From contig JBEDTR010000011.1 of the NCBI GenBank assembly GCA_040119125.1, positions 62,001 through 126,000 of the forward strand: 64,000 nt of DNA, in the 5' to 3' direction. The notes under the pieces are model-generated. The model saw only the letters and a list, made by a program, of their open reading frames with translations, was not told the origin of the DNA and did not search any database. Of this stretch, positions 17,658-27,077 are shown piece after piece; positions within the stretch are counted from its first letter, which is position 1; each line of letters begins with the position of its first letter. The DNA comes from Pacificitalea sp040119125 (GTDB lineage Bacteria > Pseudomonadota > Alphaproteobacteria > Rhodobacterales > Rhodobacteraceae). Position numbers and translations under genes: made by a program.

Positions 17658-18542
17658 TCACAGCGTTAAGCCCGTGAAGATCATTTGATCGACAGGAATG
17701 TTTCGGACAACCTTGCGGTCAAAATCCCAGATCAGCACTCCGCTGCGGCTAGGCGAAATCAGGGAAGCGGGGGGCCCGCTGAACTCAAACTCGGGCGCGT
17801 CACGGACGTCTTCCGCGTGCATCCAACCGCCAAGATAGACCAAAACCGCTAGTGTGCCTGTCAGCGTGACCGGCCACAGGGCCGCTCGGCGCGCGCGGGA
17901 TCTTATGTGTCGATTGACACGCAGGCGACTTGCGCGAAGTGCGGCGCGATTTGTTTCGCGCGCCTTGAGGGCCTCATCATAGGCGCGACGCAAGCCTGTG
18001 GAGGAGAGCGTGCGCGACGTGTCGCGGTCCAGTCGAGGGCCGGGCAGGGCAGCGCTTGCAGTCGGATCATGCGCGATCTGTCGTATCGCCCGCTTCAGCA
18101 GAACTAGTCGACGGAGGAGAAACAAGCCGTAGCCCAGAAAGAGAAAAACGCCGACCCATAGGTTGAACCACGAGGACATAAAGACAATTACGACCGCCGC
18201 TGCGCGCCACCATGTCGCGTTCTTCAGCCAGGAACGGCGAAGCCGACGATATGGCCGATATCTAATGAGCCGCCGCTCGGTAAGGGGGAGCAGCCAGTAA
18301 ATCGTTGCGGTCACGAGGGACACCAAGATGATTGCGACGGCCAGACGAGAGGACGCGTCCCGGAGGAGGAACGCCAATGTCCCATCCGCGAGGACGGAAA
18401 GACGGCTGTCAAATGCACCCAGATAGCCTGCGACAAAAAGGTTGGGAAACACCACGGCGGCGACGATCCCTTGCAGCCAGGGATTGCGCTGAAACGTCTC
18501 GCCGGCGTCCCGCGCCAGCCCCGCGATCCTGTCCGTCCACAT
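17658..18542 (-). CDS. Multi-pass membrane protein of unknown function
   Basis: A 294-residue protein with about four to five hydrophobic segments in the first half (GIVAAVVFPNLFVAGYLGAF, LAVAIILVSLVTATIYWLL, AAAVVIVFMSSWFNLWVGVFLFLGYG), a long Arg-rich cytoplasmic stretch (about 145-230), one more helix (LWPVTLTGTLAVLVYLG) and a terminal soluble domain. No family was recognised. The start at MWTDRIAG is preferred over a methionine seven codons upstream. Low GC-skew oddities such as runs of AGA/CGA codons were noted but not measured. Confidence 0.6.
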   Translation of the reverse strand: MWTDRIAGLARDAGETFQRNPWLQGIVAAVVFPNLFVAGYLGAFDSRLSVLADGTLAFLLRDASSRLAVAIILVSLVTATIYWLLPLTERRLIRYRPYRRLRRSWLKNATWWRAAAVVIVFMSSWFNLWVGVFLFLGYGLFLLRRLVLLKRAIRQIAHDPTASAALPGPRLDRDTSRTLSSTGLRRAYDEALKARETNRAALRASRLRVNRHIRSRARRAALWPVTLTGTLAVLVYLGGWMHAEDVRDAPEFEFSGPPASLISPSRSGVLIWDFDRKVVRNIPVDQMIFTGLTL

Positions 18543-18611
18543 GAAAACACCCCGATCAGCCAAGGTTAGGCTAATCGAGGTGCGGGTGTTTCAATAGCTG
18601 CAATGTCTAGG

Positions 18612-20414
18612 TCAGGTGTCCATTTTCAGCGCGCTGATGAACGCTTCCTGCGGGATGTCGACCTTACCGAACTGGCGCATCTTCTTCTTGCCGGCCTTCT
18701 GCTTATCCAGCAGCTTGCGCTTCCGGGTCGCGTCGCCGCCGTAGCATTTGGCGGTGACGTCCTTACGCATGGCCGACAGGGTTTCGCGCGCAATGACACG
18801 GCCCCCGATGGCGGCCTGAATCGGGATCTTGAACATGTGGCGGGGGATCAGTTCCTTGAGCTTTTCGCACATGGCGCGGCCCCGACCCTCGGCGCGGTCG
18901 CGGTGAACCATGATCGACAGCGCATCGACCGGTTCGTCATTCACAAGGATCGACATCTTGACCAGAAAATCCTGCTGGTAGCCGATCATCTGGTAGTCAA
19001 AGCTCGCATAGCCCTTTGTCACCGATTTGAGACGATCATAGAAATCGAACACAACTTCGGCCAGCGGCAGATCATAGACGACCATCGCGCGGGTGCCAGC
19101 ATAGGTCAGGTCCATCTGCACGCCGCGACGTTCCTGGCACAGCTTCAGCACGTCCCCCAGATATTCATCGGGCACGAGGATCGTCGCCTTGATCCGAGGC
19201 TCTTCGATATGATCGATGGTCGCGGGGTCGGGCATGTCGGCAGGGTTGTGCAACTCGATCATCTGCCCGTCGCGGGTATAAACATGGAAGATCACCGAGG
19301 GCGCGGTGGTGATCAGTTCGATGTTGTATTCACGCTCCAGCCGGTCGCGGATGACCTCCAGATGCAGCAGGCCGAGGAAGCCACAGCGGAAACCAAAGCC
19401 GAGCGCGGCGGAGGTTTCCATTTCCGAGGAGAAGCTCGCATCGTTCAACGCCAGCTTCTCGATTGCATCGCGCATGTCGTCGAAATCATTGGTATCGACG
19501 GGGAACAACCCGCAAAACACCACTGGAACCGAGGGTTTGAAGCCGGGCAGGGGCGTCTCGGCGCCCTTCTTTTCGGTCGTGATCGTGTCGCCCACTCGGG
19601 TGTCACGAACCTGCTTGATCGATGCGGTGAGGAAACCGATCTCACCGGGCCCGAGTTCGGCCACGTCGGTCATCGCGGGCCGGTAGACACCGACCTTGTC
19701 GACATCGTAGATGCCGCCGGTTTTCATCATCTTAATGCGCTGACCTTTTTTCAGCACACCGTCGATGATGCGGACGATCACAACCACACCCAGATAGGAA
19801 TCATATTTGGAATCGACGAGCATCGCTTTCAGCGGCGCATCGCGGTCGCCATGGGGCGGGGCGGGCAGGCGCTGCACGATGGCTTCCAGAACATCTGGAA
19901 TCCCGAGACCGGTCTTGGCCGAGATTTCGACCGCGTCATGGGCCTCGATGCCGATGACGTCCTCGATCTGTTCCTTGACGCGGTCGGGTTCTGCTGCAGG
20001 CAGGTCGATCTTGTTGAGGACTGGCACGATTTCGTGATTGGCGTCGATGGCCTGATAAACATTGGCGAGGGTCTGCGCCTCGACGCCCTGGGTCGCATCG
20101 ACAACCAGCAAGGAGCCTTCGACCGCCTGCATCGAGCGGGAGACCTCATAGGCGAAATCGACATGGCCGGGCGTGTCGATCAGGTTCAGCACATAGGTGT
20201 GCCCATCCTTGGCCGGGTAATCGATACGGACCGTATTGGCCTTGATCGTGATGCCTCGCTCGCGCTCGATATCCATCGCGTCGAGCAGCTGCTCCTTCAT
20301 GTCGCGTTCGGCCACCGTGCCGGTCAGCTGGATCAGCCGGTCAGCAAGCGTGGATTTACCGTGGTCGATATGCGCCACGATGGAGAAATTACGGATATGG
20401 GCGAGCTCTGTCAT
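18612..20414 (-). CDS. lepA: Elongation factor 4 (LepA), ribosome back-translocase GTPase
   Basis: A 600-residue translational GTPase. The P-loop AHIDHGKST is at residues 14-22, switch II is DTPGHVDF, the NKID guanine motif is in LNKIDLP, and the LepA-specific C-terminal domain ends with GDATRKRKLLDKQKAGKKK. Length and architecture match LepA. The start at MTELAHIRNFSIVAHIDHGKS fits family N-termini; a longer frame upstream is read-through of the leader. Confidence 0.97.
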   Translation of the reverse strand: MTELAHIRNFSIVAHIDHGKSTLADRLIQLTGTVAERDMKEQLLDAMDIERERGITIKANTVRIDYPAKDGHTYVLNLIDTPGHVDFAYEVSRSMQAVEGSLLVVDATQGVEAQTLANVYQAIDANHEIVPVLNKIDLPAAEPDRVKEQIEDVIGIEAHDAVEISAKTGLGIPDVLEAIVQRLPAPPHGDRDAPLKAMLVDSKYDSYLGVVVIVRIIDGVLKKGQRIKMMKTGGIYDVDKVGVYRPAMTDVAELGPGEIGFLTASIKQVRDTRVGDTITTEKKGAETPLPGFKPSVPVVFCGLFPVDTNDFDDMRDAIEKLALNDASFSSEMETSAALGFGFRCGFLGLLHLEVIRDRLEREYNIELITTAPSVIFHVYTRDGQMIELHNPADMPDPATIDHIEEPRIKATILVPDEYLGDVLKLCQERRGVQMDLTYAGTRAMVVYDLPLAEVVFDFYDRLKSVTKGYASFDYQMIGYQQDFLVKMSILVNDEPVDALSIMVHRDRAEGRGRAMCEKLKELIPRHMFKIPIQAAIGGRVIARETLSAMRKDVTAKCYGGDATRKRKLLDKQKAGKKKMRQFGKVDIPQEAFISALKMDT

Positions 20415-20764
20415 GGGCTGGATATGCGAGGGAATCGGGGTCCGGTCAATGGTCTGTCGCATCAGATGGGCGGCGTAACGCTTGACTTTGTGTCCAATCA
20501 GGTCCATCTGCGCCAAAGCCTTCGCCGCACTGCCGCGTGAGCAGGCCGCCGACCGCGCCCCATAGCGGCCGTCGGCGTGACCGTCGAAAGGCCCTCCCCC
20601 AGGTTCCTCCGTCACGCAGGGGTCCTGCGCCCCGTCGGTCCATGAACAATGCGGTTCAGGACGAGCACGCGGGTGCGCCCACTGCGTCCGTCCCGAAGCC
20701 TTCGGGCGGCGCGCACCTGTCATCCGGGTCCGGCCTGATCGCCGCGCGCCCCGAAAGGATTTTT
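20415..20764. other. Divergent lepA / RNA helicase leader region
   Basis: About 350 bases separate the two starts. It holds the promoters for both genes. The helicase start is preceded by AAAGGAT. The open frame through the region on the plus strand gives proline/arginine-rich noise and is not accepted as coding; a long helicase 5' leader is possible. No RNA gene was recognised. Confidence 0.5.
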
Positions 20765-22066
20765 ATGGACTTCGACATGCTGGGCCTTGCGCCCCGGCTT
20801 CTCGCCAAGCTGCCCGAACTGGGCATTTCCGATCCCACCCCGATCCAGACGCAGGCCATCCCGCATGCGCTGAACGGTCGTGACGTGATGGGCCTCGCTC
20901 AGACCGGCACCGGCAAGACGCTGGCCTTTGGTCTGCCGCTTCTCGACGCGCTGATGAAGAACGGCTCCAAACCTGCGCCGCGCACCGTGCGCGGGCTTGT
21001 GCTTGCGCCGACGCGCGAGCTGGCCAAGCAGATCGCCGATAACCTGAAGCCGTTTACCCACGGCACGCATCTGAAGGTCGGCATCGTCGTCGGCGGCGCG
21101 GGCATCCATGGTCAGATTCAGCGGCTGGAGCGTGGCACCGACCTGCTCGTCGCCACTCCGGGCCGGTTGATCGACCTGATTGACCGCCGCGCGGTGGATC
21201 TGTCGCAAGCACAGTTCCTGGTGCTGGACGAGGCCGACCAGATGCTGGACCTCGGCTTTATCCACGCGCTGCGCAAAATCGCGCCGCTGCTGGCCAAAAA
21301 GCGTCAGACCATGCTGTTCTCGGCCACGATGCCCAAGCAGATGGCGGAGCTGTCCTCCGCTTATCTCAACGATCCGGTTCGGGTCGAAGTGTCGCCTCCG
21401 GGCAAGGCCGCCGATAAGGTGAGCCAAGAGGTTCACTTCATCGAGCAGGGCAATAAGACCGGCAAGCTGATCGACCTGCTGAAATCGCATCGCAGCGAAT
21501 TGGCGCTAGTCTTTGCGCGCACCAAGCACGGCTCCGACCGGCTGATGCGCCAGATCGAGCGCGCGGGCGTAGACGCGGTGGCGATCCACGGCAACAAAAG
21601 CCAGGGTCAGCGCGAGAGGGCGATCCGCGATTTCCGCGATGGCCGGATCAAGGTGCTGGTGGCGACCGATGTCGCCGCGCGTGGCATCGACATCCCCGGC
21701 GTGGCCTATGTCTATAACTACGATCTGCCGAACGTGCCGGAAAACTACGTCCACCGCATCGGCCGCACGGCGCGGGCGGGCAACGAAGGACAGGCCGTCG
21801 CATTGTGCGCGCCTGAGGAAATGGGCGATTTCCGCGCCATCGAGAAGGTGATGAAGCTCTCCGTTCCGGTCGCGTCCGGCCAGCCGTGGGAAGTCTCCGG
21901 CACTTCGCCCGCAGGCCGCACCCGGCGTCGCGGCGGCGGCGGCGGCGGTGGCAATGGCGGCGGTCACAAGGGCGGCGCCCCGCGCGTGGGCAAACCCGCC
22001 AATAGCGGCGCGCCTTCCGGTAAGCCGCAGCGTCGGCGTCGTCGCGCCGGTGGTGGCGGTCGCTGA
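20765..22066 (+). CDS. DEAD-box ATP-dependent RNA helicase (RhlE-like)
   Basis: A 433-residue helicase: Q-motif (GISDPTPIQTQAIP), Walker A AQTGTGKT at 45-52, PTRELAKQ, DEAD at about residue 155, SATMP, and the second RecA lobe with ATDVAARGIDIPGV and HRIGRTARAG. The tail from about residue 395 is an RG/GG-rich basic region (RTRRRGGGGGGGNGGG), typical of RhlE/DeaD proteins that remodel ribosome precursors or work in the degradosome. The ATG is chosen for the AAAGGAT site 5 bases upstream. The gene is closed by a strong intrinsic terminator. Confidence 0.93.
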   Translation: MDFDMLGLAPRLLAKLPELGISDPTPIQTQAIPHALNGRDVMGLAQTGTGKTLAFGLPLLDALMKNGSKPAPRTVRGLVLAPTRELAKQIADNLKPFTHGTHLKVGIVVGGAGIHGQIQRLERGTDLLVATPGRLIDLIDRRAVDLSQAQFLVLDEADQMLDLGFIHALRKIAPLLAKKRQTMLFSATMPKQMAELSSAYLNDPVRVEVSPPGKAADKVSQEVHFIEQGNKTGKLIDLLKSHRSELALVFARTKHGSDRLMRQIERAGVDAVAIHGNKSQGQRERAIRDFRDGRIKVLVATDVAARGIDIPGVAYVYNYDLPNVPENYVHRIGRTARAGNEGQAVALCAPEEMGDFRAIEKVMKLSVPVASGQPWEVSGTSPAGRTRRRGGGGGGGNGGGHKGGAPRVGKPANSGAPSGKPQRRRRRAGGGGR

Positions 22067-22108
22067 TCGCATTCCACTTTGGCCGGGCGTGACCCGGCCC
22101 TTAGCATC

Positions 22109-22151
22109 GCCCGTCTCGTGCCCCGCTAAGGGGGGCGAGGCGGGCTTTTTT
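22109..22151 (+). terminator. Rho-independent terminator of the RNA helicase gene
   Basis: A GC-rich interrupted stem (GCCCG, CTCG and CCCC pairing with GGGG, CGAG and CGGGC) closes around GCTAAG and is followed by TTTTTT. It lies about 40 bases after the helicase stop, before the convergent Slam gene. Confidence 0.85.
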
Positions 22152-22159
22152 GTGCCTGC

Positions 22160-23632
22160 CTAGAACTCCTGCACGAACCGCAGATCGGCCTCGGTGCGGG
22201 TGGTGTCGTGAAATGCCGCGTTGGACAGGGTCCGCGTATGGCGCAGCGACAATTGCGGCGCAAACCCCGCCAGCGTCAGGTCCCGCTTTGTCATCGTGAC
22301 GCCGATGCTGGTGCGGTGATCCTCCCGCGGGTCGTCAATGCCGGGATAGTCGTCATGGTAAAGCCGGTGCGCATAGATCGCGTCGGCATAGACCGACAGC
22401 CCCAGCGGAAATTCGCGGAAATACCCCACGCCCAGTCGTGCTTCGTCAAAGGAGAATCGCTCCTCCTCCTTGCGTCCGAAACTCGCCCCGGCAATCACCC
22501 GCAAGAAGCCATCGGGACCGAAGAAGCGGTCGATCTGCAATGGCAGGTCAAGATAGGTGCCATCTTCGCCCGGCGCGTAGGCGAAGGTCTCGTCGCGATA
22601 TTCCGGCCCGAAATAGACCCGCCAGCGGTCGGCAAAGCGCAGGTTCGTCTCCACCGACAGCCCGGCGTAGCGATAGGTCTGCGCGCCGTCCTTCAGCGCG
22701 GTTCCTGTCAGCACCCGCGCCAGCGCCGCGCCGTGATCCAGACGCCGCTCCAGCCCGAAAGACAGTTGCGAGGTCACGTTGGTCCGGTCGATCGAGGGGT
22801 AGCGTTCCACCCGTGCGTCAAGCGCCGCCACCGCCGCATAATGCGGATCAAGTTGCCGCCGGAAGCTCAGCTCACCGCCCGCGGCCACGCCCAGACCCGA
22901 CTGGCGCCGCTGATCGTCGGGGATCGTGCCGGTGATCGGGCCGATGGCGACGGTTTCATTATCGGTGCCGTTGTTCAGATTGCTGCTGGGCAACAGGGAC
23001 AGGTAGCCGCGAAACTGCACCGGCCGCGCCGCGTCGAGCGAGCGCAGCAACCCCGATAGACGCCCGTCGATGCGATCATCCACCCCCGCGGCAATTAGGT
23101 GTTCGGCCTGATAGCGGGCGCTGTCATGCAGTTGCAGCCGCGCGAGCGCACCGGTCAGTTGCACCCGCACCAGATCCAGTCCGGGCTGCTGGGCAAGGAT
23201 GCCGCGCCACAGACGCACCGCTTCGGGATCATTGCCCTCCGCGGCCGCCGCCAGCCCGTCAACATAGGCCACACGCACCGCGTGATCGGGATGGCCCGGA
23301 GCGTAAGCGCGGACCAGATCCCGCGCTTCGCCCATGCGCCCTTGGGCGATCAGCAGGCGCACCGCGACCTGCAAATCGCCGGCGCTGCGCAATGCGATGA
23401 CCTGTCCATCGGCCAGCCTGACATGTGCGGTAACGGGCGAATTTTCCGCTGCGCGAACCAACGGTGCCGCGCCCTGCGCCCTCAGGGGCGTGGCGGTCAG
23501 GGTCAGACCCAGCGCGAGCAGCCCCGCAAGCAGAGCCACCGGCAGGCGGTGTCGACAGGGACGGGGCAGAATGCCCAACCGGCGAAGGGGCCACAGCCCC
23601 TCCGCCTGCGCATTGCCCGGTCGGGGGCTCAT
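22160..23632 (-). CDS. Slam-type surface lipoprotein assembly modifier (TPR + DUF560 outer-membrane barrel)
   Basis: A 490-residue outer-membrane protein. After a signal sequence (LLAGLLALGLTLTATPLRA) comes an alpha-helical TPR-like region (LLIAQGRMGEARDLVRAYAPGHPDH, then AVRLWRGILAQQPGLDLVRVQL). A beta-barrel follows, beginning near FRGYLSLLPSSNLNNGTDN, the region I associate with Slam/DUF560 proteins, with alternating aromatic strands and the C-terminal Phe used for BAM recognition. Slams deliver lipoproteins to the cell surface. The gene overlaps by 4 bases the upstream lipoprotein gene, its probable cargo. Confidence 0.82.
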   Translation of the reverse strand: MSPRPGNAQAEGLWPLRRLGILPRPCRHRLPVALLAGLLALGLTLTATPLRAQGAAPLVRAAENSPVTAHVRLADGQVIALRSAGDLQVAVRLLIAQGRMGEARDLVRAYAPGHPDHAVRVAYVDGLAAAAEGNDPEAVRLWRGILAQQPGLDLVRVQLTGALARLQLHDSARYQAEHLIAAGVDDRIDGRLSGLLRSLDAARPVQFRGYLSLLPSSNLNNGTDNETVAIGPITGTIPDDQRRQSGLGVAAGGELSFRRQLDPHYAAVAALDARVERYPSIDRTNVTSQLSFGLERRLDHGAALARVLTGTALKDGAQTYRYAGLSVETNLRFADRWRVYFGPEYRDETFAYAPGEDGTYLDLPLQIDRFFGPDGFLRVIAGASFGRKEEERFSFDEARLGVGYFREFPLGLSVYADAIYAHRLYHDDYPGIDDPREDHRTSIGVTMTKRDLTLAGFAPQLSLRHTRTLSNAAFHDTTRTEADLRFVQEF

Positions 23633-24738
23633 TCGCGGTCCCCGATGAATGAGCCTGTGGTGACGGCCGCCTCACCGTCAATCGTGCCGTCCACGGAGAA
23701 CACACCGCCCGCCGCTTCGGCATCCGCGCCCATGAACGAGCCAAGGAAATAGCTGCCATCCACGGTCTGGTAAATCGGGTTGCCGCTGCCATCGACCATC
23801 CGCGCCGTGCCGCCGTCGAAATGCACGCCGTTGATCCGGGCATCCGACAGCACAATTGCCGCGTCCGTTCCCAGACCGCCGGACTTGCCCGCTTTGGCAA
23901 TCCGGCCATTGACCGTACCGGCGGTGAAATCGGCCTCCAGCGATACATCTGCGATGACGTTGAAATCGCCCTTCGCGCCGCTGGCAATATCCTTGCCCGT
24001 GACCGTGTTCACCCGCGCGCCGCCCGTTCGCGAATAGGTCGCGGTGGAGCGCCCCGCAAGCGCGCTTTCCGGGGCGAAGTTGCCACCATAGAACACGCCG
24101 GTCGTGGCCTTGCCCGACGGGCTGAGGGCATTGAGCGTGCCGACGCCCAATTCCACCGTAAAGAAATCGTCGGTGTCATCCCCGTCGATATCGTCAGGCT
24201 GAAGTGAGAATAGGCCGCCTTCGGTGCCGGGGCCCGACGTGGGCTCATTGAACACCGGCTGGCCCAGATATGACGACCCGGCGCCGTTCTGCACGCCCGG
24301 CTTGCCATTCGACACGGTGAGCGAGGCCGTGCCAGTGCCATTCACGGCCACCCCACCGGCGGATTCTACACCGGCGTTGGTCAGATCCAGAGCGGCCGTT
24401 ACCGCTGAGCGCGAGAGGTTATTGCCTGCGTTGGAATAGGGATAGGGGGCGGTCTGATAGAGAGTGACGGGCAAGCCACCGGCCCCCGGCTGTTCGGTCA
24501 GATCGGTCTGGTAGACCACGCCGCGCATGCCCACGACCTCGCCAAATCCGGTGCCCGTTGCGCCAGGCACTCCGGCACCACCTGCGCCGCCGCCCGCTCC
24601 GCCGCCGCCGCCGCCACCGCCGGAGCCACCGCCCGACCCGCCGCCGGAGCCCCCGCCCAGGCCTCCGCCACCCCCGCCGCCTGCACAGCCGGCGACGCTC
24701 ATTGCTGTGGTCAACAGCAAGATCACATGCATCTTCAT
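23629..24738 (-). CDS. Surface lipoprotein, TbpB-like beta-barrel domain (probable Slam cargo)
   Basis: A 369-residue lipoprotein: signal peptide with lipobox MSVAGC, then a long almost pure Gly/Ser tether (about residues 20-55), a central domain with an acidic LQPDDIDGDDTDDFFTVELG loop, and a C-terminal small barrel ending SYFLGSFMGADAEAAGGVFSVDG and SFIGD. The GxFxGxxAxEAGGxFS pattern is that of the TbpB beta-barrel found in transferrin-, haem- and hemophilin-binding lipoproteins. With the coupled Slam gene this predicts a surface-exposed binding protein, ligand unknown. There is no TonB receptor next to it. The glycine tether is encoded by a GC-rich repetitive stretch at about 24570-24680. 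Confidence 0.8.
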   Translation of the reverse strand: MKMHVILLLTTAMSVAGCAGGGGGGGLGGGSGGGSGGGSGGGGGGGGAGGGAGGAGVPGATGTGFGEVVGMRGVVYQTDLTEQPGAGGLPVTLYQTAPYPYSNAGNNLSRSAVTAALDLTNAGVESAGGVAVNGTGTASLTVSNGKPGVQNGAGSSYLGQPVFNEPTSGPGTEGGLFSLQPDDIDGDDTDDFFTVELGVGTLNALSPSGKATTGVFYGGNFAPESALAGRSTATYSRTGGARVNTVTGKDIASGAKGDFNVIADVSLEADFTAGTVNGRIAKAGKSGGLGTDAAIVLSDARINGVHFDGGTARMVDGSGNPIYQTVDGSYFLGSFMGADAEAAGGVFSVDGTIDGEAAVTTGSFIGDRE

Positions 24739-24837
24739 TGTCGTATCCCGAAAAATTGGAGAACGCCCGTTCCCAGCGAGCGGCGCGGATCGCTGCCGCG
24801 CTCCCTAAGCGTTAACCACGCCGCTTTTCGCGACTAT

Positions 24838-24853
24838 CCCCCGTTTCAGGGGG
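24838..24853. promoter_or_regulatory. CCCCC/GGGGG dyad between lipoprotein and sensor kinase genes
   Basis: CCCCC and GGGGG arms flank GTTTCA, about 60 bases upstream of the kinase start and 100 upstream of the lipoprotein start. A near copy (arms around GAACA) lies at 28166-28184. Candidate operator for the adjacent NarL-type regulator; inference only. Confidence 0.35.
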
Positions 24854-24910
24854 TCACAGACGCGCAAACCTGTGCTCAGATAAAACCGGTAAGCGCCGTG
24901 AGGGGGAAAA

Positions 24911-27064
24911 ATGACTCCAGGTCGCGTATTGGTAACCGCCTTGTTTTTGGCACTGCTTCTTTCCATCGGCGCGATGCTGATGTTGCTGGGACGTCCCTAC
25001 GCGGAAGCGCCGCCGGGGATGGTTCCGGTGGTCGTGGGGGGCATTGACGTCACCCCCGGCGACTTGATCGAGGAGCCGGACCAGCTTCCCGATTATGGCG
25101 CGATGCGGGAGTTCTTCGCCCGGCAAGACGCGCTTTATGCGGCACTCGTCGCGCCGGAGGCGGAGGTTGGCTTCGCGCTCGAGCGCGGCGCGCCAGCGGA
25201 CGAATATGTGCCGCTTCGGCCTCGGCGGATTGGGGATCTGCCTGCGCCGTTTTTCTTTCAATTGGGTGTCGGCGCGCTGGCGCTGCTGATCGGGGCGTGG
25301 ATCTTTGCGCTCAGGCCGCGCGACTGGGGCGTGCGGATGTTCGCGCTGACCGGGCTTTGCGTGCCGATCTTCGCGATGGCGGCAGCCGTCTATTCTAGTC
25401 GGTTCATCGCCCTGCCCGGAGGGCTGTTTCGCGGCTTGAGCGGGGTCAATCATCTGGGCGCCGGGGTGTTCGGGATCGGGCTTGTCGGGCTGTTTTTGAT
25501 GTATCCGCGTCATCTGGTGCGGCCCGTTTGGCTGTGGGTGCCGGTTGCGGTCTTCGGGGCGGGCATCGCCATCGACCTTGCCCATGCGGTGCCGGTGAAG
25601 CTTCTGGACTTTGTCGTCATGACCCAGACGCTGCTGGCGCTGGTCTTGGCCGTGGTGCAATGGGTGCTGTCGCGGCGGATGCCGCTGGACCGGGCCGGGC
25701 TGCGCTATCTGGTGCTGGCGACGCTGATCGGAGTGTCTTGTTTCATCGGGCTAAGCGTGATGCCGGTGGCGCTTGGCCTGTCGGATGAGGGGCTGTTGCC
25801 GCAGGGATATGCCTTCGGGTTTTTCCTGATCATGCATCTGGGCATCGCGATGGGGCTCGCGCGCTACCGGGTGTTTGAGCTCGACCGCTACGCCTATCTC
25901 GTCTGGCTGTGGCTGGGGTCTGCGATGCTGATCATCGGGCTTGATGCGCTGTTGCTGATGCTGCTGCACGACCAGCCATGGACCTCGCTCGGTCTGGCGC
26001 TTCTGGTGGCGAGCTTCGTCTATTTCCCTCTGCGTCAGTTCCTGTTCAGCCGGTTCGTCAGCACCCGCAGCGTCAGCCTCGGCGGACGGATGCCCGATAT
26101 TCTGCGCGTGGCCATGATGCCGCTGGCCGATGGGCGCGACGGGGCGTGGGACGCGTTGCTGCGCCGGATATGGGAGCCGCTGAGCATCGCGCCGCCTGAC
26201 CTGCCTGACGGCGTCCCGGCGCGCGCACCGCAGTCGGGCGCCCATATCGTTGAGCAGGGGCTGGCTCTCGACCTGCCGGATTGCGCGGGCGTGGGGGGAC
26301 GGCAATTGCGCTACGCGGCGGCGGGACGGCGGCTCTTTGGCGAGGATGACAAGGCACTGGCCGCCACGTTGTGCGAATTGGTGACGATGATTCGCCAAAG
26401 CGCCGCCGCCTATCAACGCGGGGTCACCACCGAACGCGATCGGATTTCGCGCGACATGCACGACAATATCGGCGCGCAAATGCTCAGCGCGCTGCATTCC
26501 AGCGACGCGGGCCGCAAGAACGAGTTGCTGCGCGATGCGCTCAACGACCTGCGCGGCATTATCGATGCGGGGTTCACCGGGCAATTCGACCTGCAGGAGC
26601 TGATGGCAGACCTGCGCGGCGAGGCGATGGAGCGGCTGTCGGATCACGACATCCGGCTGGATTGGCAGCCCGTGCCATTGCCGGGCCTGCCTGTGTCGCT
26701 GGCCCATGGAAACACCCTGCGCGCGGTGATCCGCGAGGCCGTGTCGAATGTGATCCGCCATGCGCGATGCCGCACCATGCGCATCACACCCGAAGTGCAT
26801 GGGCAAAATCTGCATCTGGTGCTGTCCGATGATGGCAGTGCCGCAGCGGTCGCCCGGCTGGGCAACGGGCTCGACAATATGCGGGTGCGCGTTCTGGCGC
26901 TGCGAGGGTCGATTTCGATTGTGGAGGGCGGGCCGGATCACGGGTTTCATATCGAAATCCTTGTGCCGCTCGACGCGACGGAGCCAGCAGCCACGCCGGT
27001 CGCCGAGGGCGCGCGCATATCCGGCGCCGCGCCATTGGGCCACCCCCCGGTGGTGACAACATGA
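24911..27064 (+). CDS. Sensor histidine kinase, NarX/LiaS-like, multi-pass membrane
   Basis: A 717-residue kinase. The N-terminal helix and about 75-residue periplasmic domain are followed by some seven to eight membrane helices (residues 115-385). The dimerisation/phosphoacceptor motif is ERDRISRDMHDNIGAQ with His517, typical of the HisKA_3 class, and the ATPase has the N-box VIREAVSNVIRHAR and a short glycine region GNGLDNMRVRV. Such kinases phosphorylate LuxR-type response regulators, and one is encoded 13 bases downstream. The last 35 residues are a Pro/Ala tail. The stimulus is unknown. Confidence 0.88.
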   Translation: MTPGRVLVTALFLALLLSIGAMLMLLGRPYAEAPPGMVPVVVGGIDVTPGDLIEEPDQLPDYGAMREFFARQDALYAALVAPEAEVGFALERGAPADEYVPLRPRRIGDLPAPFFFQLGVGALALLIGAWIFALRPRDWGVRMFALTGLCVPIFAMAAAVYSSRFIALPGGLFRGLSGVNHLGAGVFGIGLVGLFLMYPRHLVRPVWLWVPVAVFGAGIAIDLAHAVPVKLLDFVVMTQTLLALVLAVVQWVLSRRMPLDRAGLRYLVLATLIGVSCFIGLSVMPVALGLSDEGLLPQGYAFGFFLIMHLGIAMGLARYRVFELDRYAYLVWLWLGSAMLIIGLDALLLMLLHDQPWTSLGLALLVASFVYFPLRQFLFSRFVSTRSVSLGGRMPDILRVAMMPLADGRDGAWDALLRRIWEPLSIAPPDLPDGVPARAPQSGAHIVEQGLALDLPDCAGVGGRQLRYAAAGRRLFGEDDKALAATLCELVTMIRQSAAAYQRGVTTERDRISRDMHDNIGAQMLSALHSSDAGRKNELLRDALNDLRGIIDAGFTGQFDLQELMADLRGEAMERLSDHDIRLDWQPVPLPGLPVSLAHGNTLRAVIREAVSNVIRHARCRTMRITPEVHGQNLHLVLSDDGSAAAVARLGNGLDNMRVRVLALRGSISIVEGGPDHGFHIEILVPLDATEPAATPVAEGARISGAAPLGHPPVVTT

Positions 27065-27077
27065 GCGGGGCGCGGGC

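Noticed and set aside
18603..20540. 645-residue open frame on the plus strand
   Set aside because: Antisense shadow of lepA, which is unmistakable on the minus strand.
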